DNA of 5,816 nucleotides from Verrucomicrobia bacterium UBA6354 (GTDB lineage Bacteria; Verrucomicrobiota; Kiritimatiellia; RFP12; UBA1067), in the NCBI GenBank assembly GCA_002440145.1, contig DJRS01000111.1, forward strand, positions 1 through 5,816, written 5' to 3'. Numbering within the stretch: the first letter of the stretch is position 1; every line of letters begins with the position of its first letter. The position numbers were made by a program, and so were the translations under genes. Shown here in pieces: positions 1 through 4,655 of this stretch. Under the pieces are notes generated by a model. The model had not been told where the DNA came from. It worked only from the letters and a program-made list of their open reading frames with translations, and ran no database searches.

Positions 1-281
1 TCCGTCTGTTCGTGACGCCGCGTGGCCGAATTCGCCCCCGCCATGGGGGATCGTTTGAGGGGCGGGGGCTATCCTCCTCTCTACTCCTCTATAATAGGCA
101 AGACCCGACACACAACACCCCTTCTTCCCGTTCTCCCGATCTCCACGACCAAATATCCATCCCCTGCGGCCCGTCAAATTCATCAACCGATCCTTCTCCT
201 TTTTGACCCTCGCTCTCCACTCCTCGGAACGACCTGTCCCGGGTGTCTCACGACGGGAAACACTTTTCGCAAAAAACCCCA
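1..281. other. Upstream region without a supportable gene
   Basis: No reading frame here gives a recognisable protein. Frame 1 from the left edge stops at 13-15 and frame 2 stops at 56-58, so the last codons of an upstream gene could lie here, but neither tail is recognisable. Frames open on the + strand to 206 and 285 encode Pro/Ser-rich, low-complexity sequence with no domain signature. From about 71 to 240 the + strand is dominated by C and T and has only about 18 G in 170 bases, unlike the coding DNA downstream. The last 20 bases (261-276, TTTTCGCAAAAAA) look like an upstream A/T element of the tRNA promoter. Confidence 0.6.
34..69. repeat. GC-rich inverted repeat, possible terminator stem
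   Basis: GCCCCCGCC at 34-42 is the exact reverse complement of GGCGGGGGC at 61-69, giving a 9-bp perfect stem around an 18-base loop. No T-run follows on the + strand; the flank is a CT-rich stretch. It could terminate a gene that ends just left of it (frame-1 stop at 13-15), but the long loop and missing U-tract make this uncertain. Confidence 0.35.
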
Positions 282-311
282 TTGACGCGGTGGGTCTAAA
301 TTTGGTATACT
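261..311 (+). promoter_or_regulatory. Promoter of the tRNA-Tyr gene
   Basis: A -35 box TTGACG (282-287) is separated by 18 bases from a -10 box TATACT (306-311). TGG lies immediately before the -10 box, making it an extended -10. An A/T-rich block (TTTTCGCAAAAAA, about 264-276) sits where an UP element would be. Transcription would start near 318, about nine bases before the mature tRNA 5' end at 327, leaving a short leader for RNase P. The -10 region belongs to the AAATTTGGTATACT element (298-311), which recurs in nearly the same form before the next two genes. This is the only one of the three with a good -35 box, as suits a highly expressed stable RNA. Confidence 0.8.
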
Positions 312-326
312 ATGCATCACTTTGTT

Positions 327-412
327 GGCGAGATACTCAAGCGGTCAACGAGGGCAGACTGTAAATCTGCTGGCTTACGCCTTCTAAGGTTCGAATCCTT
401 ATCTCGCCACCA
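327..412 (+). tRNA. tRNA-Tyr (anticodon GTA), CCA encoded
   Basis: This is a complete class II tRNA of 86 bases. The acceptor stem GGCGAGA (327-333) pairs fully with TCTCGCC (402-408). It is followed by discriminator A (409) and an encoded CCA (410-412). A short D-stem CTC/GAG (336-338 with 350-352) holds a loop containing GG. The anticodon stem GCAGA/TCTGC (354-358 with 366-370) carries the loop CTGTAAA, with anticodon GTA at 361-363, which reads Tyr codons. The long variable arm (371-384) folds as GGC-TTAC-GCC, as in bacterial tRNA-Tyr. The T-arm TAAGG/CCTTA (385-389 with 397-401) holds the loop TTCGAAT. All stems are perfectly paired, so it should be functional. It has its own promoter and stands alone, with no second tRNA in the window. 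Confidence 0.97.
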
Positions 413-419
413 CTTTCAA

Positions 420-456
420 GCCCGATCGGGCGGGGGTGGTTCACCCCTTCTCCCCA
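420..456 (+). terminator. Tandem hairpins after tRNA-Tyr, candidate terminator
   Basis: Eight bases after the tRNA CCA lies the perfect 12-base palindrome GCCCGATCGGGC (420-431). It is followed directly by a second hairpin, GGGGTG-GTT-CACCCC (433-438 paired with 442-447). The tail (448-460) is pyrimidine-rich with a short TTTT only at 457-460, so it is not a canonical U-tract. The hairpins could end the tRNA transcript, mark the 3' processing limit, or do both. The next gene has its own promoter at 516-529, which fits termination here. Confidence 0.4.
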
Positions 457-515
457 TTTTCCTCCTTGAGCCGGGTTTTCGATTCTTCTGCGGAAGGACT
501 TCCCCTTCGACCGTC

Positions 516-529
516 AAATATGGTATAAT
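516..529 (+). promoter_or_regulatory. Extended -10 promoter of the YmdB-family gene
   Basis: The element AAATATGGTATAAT contains a consensus -10 box TATAAT (524-529) preceded by TGG (521-523), an extended -10. No convincing -35 box lies 16-18 bases upstream; TTCCCC at 500-505 is the nearest and is poor. The expected start of transcription, about seven bases after the -10 box, is near 536, only two or three bases before the ATG at 539. The 14-base element is identical to the one before serS (1348-1361). Confidence 0.75.
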
Positions 530-538
530 GTAGGCCGA

Positions 539-1348
539 ATGAGAATTTTGATGATAGGAGATGTGGTGGGGTCGCCCGGACGGCGGATCCTCAAGCGCGA
601 AGTGCCGCGTCTGCGGGCCGAGCTGCACCTGGACGCGGTGATCGCCAACGTGGAAAACTGTGCCGCGGGATCGGGCGTCACCGCGGCGCTCGCGAACGAA
701 TTCCTCCAGAACGGCGTGGACGCCCTCACGCTGGGCGACCATACGTGGGGACAGAAGGAGTTCGCCGGGCAGATAGACAGCTGCATGAATCTCGTGCGGC
801 CGGCGAACTTCGCCGCAGAATGTCCGGGGCGGGGCTGGCGCCTCGTGACGCTTCCGACCTGGCGGTTCGCCGTCGTGAACATGCAGGGGCGGGTCTTCAT
901 GCAATCCGCCGTGGACTGTCCGTTCAAGACGATGGACCGGGTGTTGAACGAAATCCCGAAAGACGTGCCGGTTTTCGTGGACTTTCACGCCGAGGCGACG
1001 AGCGAGAAGATCACGCTGGGGCATTATCTGGACGGACGCGTGACGGCGCTAGTCGGGACGCATACGCACGTTCAGACGTCGGACGCGTATGTTCTGCCGA
1101 AAGGGACGGCGTTTCTGACCGATCTCGGCATGACGGGCCCGTATCTCAGTTCCATCGGGCGCGACCTCAAGCCGGTTACGCGGCGTTTTGTCACGGGCAT
1201 GCCCGGGCGGTTCGACGTGGCGGAGGGTCCGTGCACGCTCGAGGGGGCGGTCGTCACCTTCGACGGCGCGACGAAAAAGGCTCTTTCCATCGAGACGGTG
1301 CGCGTGCGGGAGCCGATGAACGCGGAAAGTCCGCGCCCAAGGGCGTAA
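539..1348 (+). CDS. ymdB: YmdB-family metallophosphoesterase (TIGR00282 type)
   Basis: This 269-residue protein belongs to the YmdB-like calcineurin-fold phosphoesterases. B. subtilis YmdB hydrolyses 2',3'-cyclic nucleotides and affects biofilm and motility decisions; the in vivo substrate here is unknown. The start MRILMIGDVVGSPGRR is the family's first beta strand and metal loop, so ATG 539 is right; the next in-frame ATG (551) would remove part of that strand. Putative metal ligands align without gaps to B. subtilis numbering: Asp8, Glu39, Asn40, His68, His150, His175 and His177 (GTHTHVQT). The exception is residue 67, which is Asp (GDHTW) where Asn is usual. Length is typical for the family, with no signal peptide or membrane segment, so it is probably cytoplasmic. 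Its promoter lies so near the ATG that the mRNA is probably leaderless; only a weak TAGG precedes the start. It is separated from serS by 43 bases that contain a further promoter. Confidence 0.93.
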   Translation: MRILMIGDVVGSPGRRILKREVPRLRAELHLDAVIANVENCAAGSGVTAALANEFLQNGVDALTLGDHTWGQKEFAGQIDSCMNLVRPANFAAECPGRGWRLVTLPTWRFAVVNMQGRVFMQSAVDCPFKTMDRVLNEIPKDVPVFVDFHAEATSEKITLGHYLDGRVTALVGTHTHVQTSDAYVLPKGTAFLTDLGMTGPYLSSIGRDLKPVTRRFVTGMPGRFDVAEGPCTLEGAVVTFDGATKKALSIETVRVREPMNAESPRPRA

Positions 1349-1361
1349 AATATGGTATAAT
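1348..1361 (+). promoter_or_regulatory. Extended -10 promoter of the serS operon
   Basis: AAATATGGTATAAT overlaps the last base of the preceding stop codon (TAA, 1346-1348). The -10 box TATAAT (1356-1361) is preceded by TGG (1353-1355). No -35-like hexamer is visible; the corresponding position is GC-rich sequence inside the end of the upstream gene. Transcription would begin near 1368, giving a leader of about 24 bases with a good ribosome binding site (AAGGAG, 1378-1383, eight bases before the ATG). This is likely the main promoter for serS and the coupled genes after it. Confidence 0.75.
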
Positions 1362-1391
1362 AAGAGGAAGAATCAGCAAGGAGTTCGAGAA

Positions 1392-2672
1392 ATGATCGAT
1401 ATCAAGAAGCTAAGGGACGATTTTGAAGCCACGGCCGCGGCGCTCGCCCGCCGTGGGGTGGAGCGCGCACGGCTGGAGAAAGCGCGCGATCTGGACGCGA
1501 AACGCCGGGCGCTTTTGGGCGAGACCGAGACGCTGAAGGCCAAGCGAAACGCCGCGTCGAAGGAAATCGGCAAGATCGCCGCCGCCGGCGGAGACATTGC
1601 CGCGGCCAAGGCCGAGATGCGCGCCGTGGGCGACCGCATCGCCGAAATCGACCGCGAACTGGCCACGGTCGAGCACGATTTGCGCGAGACCCTGCTCATG
1701 ATCCCCAACATCCCCGCGCCGGAGATCCCGACCGGACCGGACAGCTCGGCGAACAAGGTCGTGCGTTTCGTGGGCGAATGGAAAGACCGCGACTTCCCCG
1801 TCCTGGACCACATGAAGGTCGGCGAGAAACTGGGGATTTTCGACTTCCCGCGCGGCGTCAAGCTGACGGGCACGGGCTTCCCCATCATCCTGGGACAGGG
1901 CGCCAAGCTCCAGCGCGCGCTCATCCAGTACATGCTCGACCTCCACTGCCAGAAGCAGGGGTATACGGAAATGCTGCCGCCGTTCGTCGTGAATTCGGCG
2001 TCCATGACGGGCACGGGCCAGCTCCCGAAGTTCGCGGAAGACCTGTACCACTGCAACGTGGACGACTTCTGGCTCATCCCGACGGCGGAAGTCCCGGTCA
2101 CGAACTACTACCGCGACGACATTCTGGACGGGAAGAAGCTTCCGATCAAGTTGACGGCCTACACGCCGTGCTTCCGCCGCGAGGCGGGCAGCGCGGGCAA
2201 GATGACGCGCGGCATGTTGCGCGTGCACCAGTTCGACAAGGTCGAGATGGTCAATTTCGTGCATCCGGACCACGCGTTCGAGCAACTTGAAGTGCTCGTA
2301 CACGAGGCGGAGGAGGTTCTTACGGGGCTCGGGCTCCACTTCCGCGTCATCATGCTCAGCTCGGGCGACATGGGCTTTTCGGCGGCGAAGTGCTATGATC
2401 TGGAGTTGTGGGCGCCGGGCGAGAAGCAGTGGCTCGAGGTGTCGAGCTGCTCGTGCTTCACGGACTACCAGGCGCGGCGCCTGAACTGCCGCTTCAAGGA
2501 TGCGGACGGCAAGACGAAGCTCGTCAATACGCTCAACGGTTCGGGCGTCGCCCTGCCGCGTCTCATGGTGGCGTTGCTGGAACAGTGCCAGAACGCGGAC
2601 GGCAGCGTGACGATTCCGGAAGTCCTGCGTCCCTACATGGGCGGCGTCGACAAGCTTCTGCCCGTCAAGTGA
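1392..2672 (+). CDS. serS: Seryl-tRNA synthetase
   Basis: This class IIa aminoacyl-tRNA synthetase charges tRNA-Ser with serine in the cytoplasm, using ATP. At 426 residues it is full length. Residues 1 to about 105 form the long antiparallel coiled coil that grips the tRNA-Ser variable arm, rich in Ala, Arg, Glu and Lys. The catalytic domain follows. TAE (231-233) lies in the serine-binding region. Motif 2 contains FRREAGSAGK (261-270) and RVHQFDKVEM (277-286). LEVSSCS (348-354) is the active-site strand. Motif 3 is GSGVALPRLMVALLEQ (383-398) with Arg390. The usual SSCSNF is SSCSCF here, a minor variant. The ATG at 1392 has AAGGAG at 1378-1383. It has its own promoter, and its stop codon overlaps the start of the next gene (GTGA), so it heads a coupled operon that continues into polyketide-type genes. 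Confidence 0.98.
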   Translation: MIDIKKLRDDFEATAAALARRGVERARLEKARDLDAKRRALLGETETLKAKRNAASKEIGKIAAAGGDIAAAKAEMRAVGDRIAEIDRELATVEHDLRETLLMIPNIPAPEIPTGPDSSANKVVRFVGEWKDRDFPVLDHMKVGEKLGIFDFPRGVKLTGTGFPIILGQGAKLQRALIQYMLDLHCQKQGYTEMLPPFVVNSASMTGTGQLPKFAEDLYHCNVDDFWLIPTAEVPVTNYYRDDILDGKKLPIKLTAYTPCFRREAGSAGKMTRGMLRVHQFDKVEMVNFVHPDHAFEQLEVLVHEAEEVLTGLGLHFRVIMLSSGDMGFSAAKCYDLELWAPGEKQWLEVSSCSCFTDYQARRLNCRFKDADGKTKLVNTLNGSGVALPRLMVALLEQCQNADGSVTIPEVLRPYMGGVDKLLPVK

Positions 2673-3475
2673 CATCCCCTTCCGCCAGACCAGAGCCGAA
2701 CGATCCGCTCGCGCGTTTGCGGGCGGACTATTCGGCTTATGTGGACGCCTACCGTTCGGCGGACGGTGCCCTGCCGCCGATGATGCAACTGAAGCTCGTC
2801 CACACCGGGGGGGTCGTGGACGCCGCGCGGCGCATTGCCGCCGGGGAAAAGTTCGACGCCCCCACGGCGCTTGCCTGCGAAGCCGCGGCTCTTCTGCACG
2901 ATACGGGACGGTACGAGCAGTTGAAACGCTACAATACCTTCCGCGATTCGGACAGCGTGGACCACGCCGTCTTCTCGCACGACATCGTCCAAGCGAAGGG
3001 GTGGCTCGACGCATGGGCGGACAAAGACGCCATATTGTGGGCTGTTCTCGTGCACAACCGCCGGGACATTCCGCAGCCCGCACCCTCGCCGCGTGCGCTT
3101 ATCTGCGCGAAAACAGTACGGGATGCCGACAAACTCGACATTTTCAGAGTATTGGAAGACCAGGTCGCCCATACGGACTGGCGCACGGACAGCCGGGCGT
3201 TCTGGAATCTGAAGGTATCCGCGCCGCCCAGCCCCGCCGTTTTGGAGGCGATACGCGCCCGGCGGGCCGTGAACTACCAGGATATCCGATGCCTCGCGGA
3301 CTTCGTCCTCATTCAGGTCGGCTGGATGATCAGCGGACTCGAATACGCGACATCCCGCCGTCTTTGCGCCGCGCGCGGACATCTCGCGTTCCGCCGGCGG
3401 TTTCTGAAGGAATTGACCGATTCGCCCGCCGTGGACGAGATTTGCGGCATGGCGGAAAGGACGCTTGCGGAATGA
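2669..3475 (+). CDS. HD-domain metal-dependent phosphohydrolase
   Basis: This 268-residue protein has the HD superfamily pattern: His45 (KLVHTGG), the signature His77-Asp78 (LLHDTGRYEQ), His99 and His104 (DHAVFSHD), His129 (LVHNRRDIP) and Asp154 (VRDADKLDIFRVL). Such proteins bind one or two divalent metals and hydrolyse nucleotides or other phosphate esters; the substrate here cannot be read from sequence. A C-terminal extension (about 165-268) is mostly helical in character. The start is taken as GTG 2669, overlapping the serS stop as GTGA. The frame is open further upstream, but only antiparallel to the logic of serS coding sequence, so an earlier start is unlikely. No clear ribosome binding site precedes the GTG, so translation probably depends on coupling to serS; a later GTG at 2741 is possible. 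The stop overlaps the next start (ATGA, 3472-3475). Its relation to the ape-like genes is unknown. Confidence 0.85.
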   Translation: MTSPSARPEPNDPLARLRADYSAYVDAYRSADGALPPMMQLKLVHTGGVVDAARRIAAGEKFDAPTALACEAAALLHDTGRYEQLKRYNTFRDSDSVDHAVFSHDIVQAKGWLDAWADKDAILWAVLVHNRRDIPQPAPSPRALICAKTVRDADKLDIFRVLEDQVAHTDWRTDSRAFWNLKVSAPPSPAVLEAIRARRAVNYQDIRCLADFVLIQVGWMISGLEYATSRRLCAARGHLAFRRRFLKELTDSPAVDEICGMAERTLAE

Positions 3476-3936
3476 AGCCCCTCGCCGAACTGCTTCCGCA
3501 GGCTGCGCCGATGATCCTGCTTTCGGGGTATTATCCGCCGGACGCGTCATCCGACACGGTTGAGGCGTGGGTCGCCATTTCGAAGGAGTCCCCCTTTTTC
3601 GAGCCCGAATCGGGAGGGGTGCCTTCGTGCGTCGCGGCGGAATACATGGCGCAGACGATGGCGCTGTGCACGGGTCTCTATCGCGAACGGAAAGGTTTGC
3701 CGCCAAAAGTCGGTTTTCTGCTCGGAACGCGGCGTTTGTCGCTCAAACTGGAATGTTTTGCGGCCGGTGCACGCTATCGCATCCGGGTGCAGCCGCTCTT
3801 TTCGGACGAGGAATTCGGCTCGTTCGCCTGCACGATTCACGATGAAGCGACGGGTCGGGAAGTCGCTTCCGCGCTGATGAACGCCTACCAGCCGGAGGGC
3901 ACGCCGACGGCAGACAGTCTAGAGGCTTATACATGA
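3472..3936 (+). CDS. apeP: ApeP-type hotdog-fold 3-hydroxyacyl-ACP dehydratase
   Basis: This 154-residue protein looks like the ApeP dehydratases of aryl polyene clusters, which remove water from 3-hydroxyacyl-ACP to form each new double bond. The N-terminus LAELLPQAAPMILL resembles the LPHRPPMLLLD start of that family. GGVPSCVAAEYMAQT (48-62) is the central hotdog helix, with Glu57 at the position of the FabZ catalytic acid. KVGFLLGTRR (79-88) is a typical ApeP segment. The histidine usual in LPHRPP is Gln10 here, and the FabZ HFPG His is absent; the only histidine is His123, near the C-terminus. The protein may therefore act through another residue or together with a second dehydratase. The ATG overlaps the preceding stop (ATGA), with AAAGGA at 3456-3461. 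Its stop overlaps the next ATG (ATGA, 3933-3936). A long frame-open extension upstream lies inside the HD gene and is not used. Confidence 0.82.
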   Translation: MKPLAELLPQAAPMILLSGYYPPDASSDTVEAWVAISKESPFFEPESGGVPSCVAAEYMAQTMALCTGLYRERKGLPPKVGFLLGTRRLSLKLECFAAGARYRIRVQPLFSDEEFGSFACTIHDEATGREVASALMNAYQPEGTPTADSLEAYT

Positions 3937-4655
3937 AGAAGGTTATCGTTACGGGTTCCAGCCGCGGCATCGGCCGCGCGATTGCGCTTGACTTGGTCCG
4001 GGCGGGCTACGACCCCGTCGTGCATTGCGTGAAAGGACGCGCCGCCGCCGAGGAAACCGCCGCGCAGGTGCGCGCGGCGGGCGGCACGGGTGCGATTCTG
4101 CAGTTCGACGTCGCAGACCGTTCAGCCGCACGCCGGGCGCTCGAGGATTGGGTCGCCGCGGAAGGCGCCCCCTACGGGGTCGTGTTGAATGCCGGGATCG
4201 CCGCGGACAACGCCTTCCCCGCCATGGAAGACGACGAGTGGGATCGCGTCATCCATACCGATCTCGACAGCTTCTACAACGTGCTCAAGCCTCTCGTGCT
4301 GCCCATGGTGCAAGCGCATATCCGCGGCCGGATCGTCGCGATCTCGTCCCTCTCGGGCATTGTCGGCAATCGTGGCCAGACGAACTATTCGGCGGCCAAG
4401 GCGGGGGTCATCGCCGCGGCGAAAGCGCTGGCCGTGGAACTCGCCCGGCGCGGCATAACGGTGAATTGCGTCGCCCCGGGCGTCATCGAGACGGAAATGA
4501 TACAGGGCATCTTCGCCGAGGAAGCGATGAAGGCGATCCCCATGCGCCGGTTCGGAAAACCCGAGGAAGTCGCCGCGGTCGTGCGTTTTCTGATGTCCGA
4601 GGAAGCGTCCTACGTGACGCGGCAGGTCATACAGGTGAACGGAGGCATGATTTGA
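3933..4655 (+). CDS. fabG: ApeQ-type 3-oxoacyl-ACP reductase (FabG family)
   Basis: This 240-residue classical short-chain dehydrogenase reduces 3-oxoacyl-ACP to 3-hydroxyacyl-ACP with NAD(P)H. The cofactor-binding motif is TGSSRGIG (7-14) and NAG is at 86-88. Catalytic Ser139, Tyr152 and Lys156 lie in ISSLSG and NYSAAKAG, with E. coli FabG spacing. Several stretches point to the aryl-polyene subgroup rather than housekeeping FabG: YGVVLNAGIA (81-90), SFYNVLKP, GNRGQTNYSAAKAG and YVTRQVIQVNGGMI at the C-terminus, where usual FabG has VTGQ. The fourth tetrad residue, Asn110 in FabG, is Asp110 here (HTDLDSF). Length is normal, with no membrane segment, so it is cytoplasmic. The ATG at 3933 overlaps the dehydratase stop and has AGAGG seven bases upstream. 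The stop overlaps the TTG start of the ketosynthase. Housekeeping FabG remains the alternative. Confidence 0.92.
   Translation: MKKVIVTGSSRGIGRAIALDLVRAGYDPVVHCVKGRAAAEETAAQVRAAGGTGAILQFDVADRSAARRALEDWVAAEGAPYGVVLNAGIAADNAFPAMEDDEWDRVIHTDLDSFYNVLKPLVLPMVQAHIRGRIVAISSLSGIVGNRGQTNYSAAKAGVIAAAKALAVELARRGITVNCVAPGVIETEMIQGIFAEEAMKAIPMRRFGKPEEVAAVVRFLMSEEASYVTRQVIQVNGGMI
4641..4654 (+). promoter_or_regulatory. Ribosome binding site fixing the TTG start of the ketosynthase
   Basis: GGAGG at 4641-4645, inside the last codons of the ketoreductase, lies six bases before TTG 4652. This is a strong Shine-Dalgarno at good spacing for a rare start codon. The ATG at 4647 is in the ketoreductase frame, and the next in-frame alternative, GTG 4688, would cut away the KRRVVITGRG strand that starts all FabF-like proteins. 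TTG 4652 is therefore the supported start. Confidence 0.8.

Noticed and set aside
1..44. Possible start of a leftward gene (ATG as CAT at 42-44 on the minus strand, open to the window edge)
   Set aside because: Only 14 codons are visible (MAGANSATRR...). No Shine-Dalgarno lies at a usable distance; the AGGAGG complement at 73-78 is about 28 bases away. No decent minus-strand -10 box was found; a TTGACG at 177-172 lacks a partner.
90..95. TATAAT on the + strand as a further promoter
   Set aside because: It lacks the TGG and AAAT parts shared by the other three promoters, has no -35 box, and has no gene at a suitable distance.
22..285. Small + strand open frames before the tRNA (12-206 and 22-285)
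   Set aside because: The products are Pro/Ser-rich with no family resemblance, there is no ribosome binding site, and the second runs into the A/T element and the -35 box of the tRNA promoter.
1410..3083. 557-codon open frame on the minus strand across serS
   Set aside because: It lies antisense to a certain serS and the HD gene. Its Arg/His/Ala-rich product is typical of the shadow frame of GC-rich codon usage and shows no domain.
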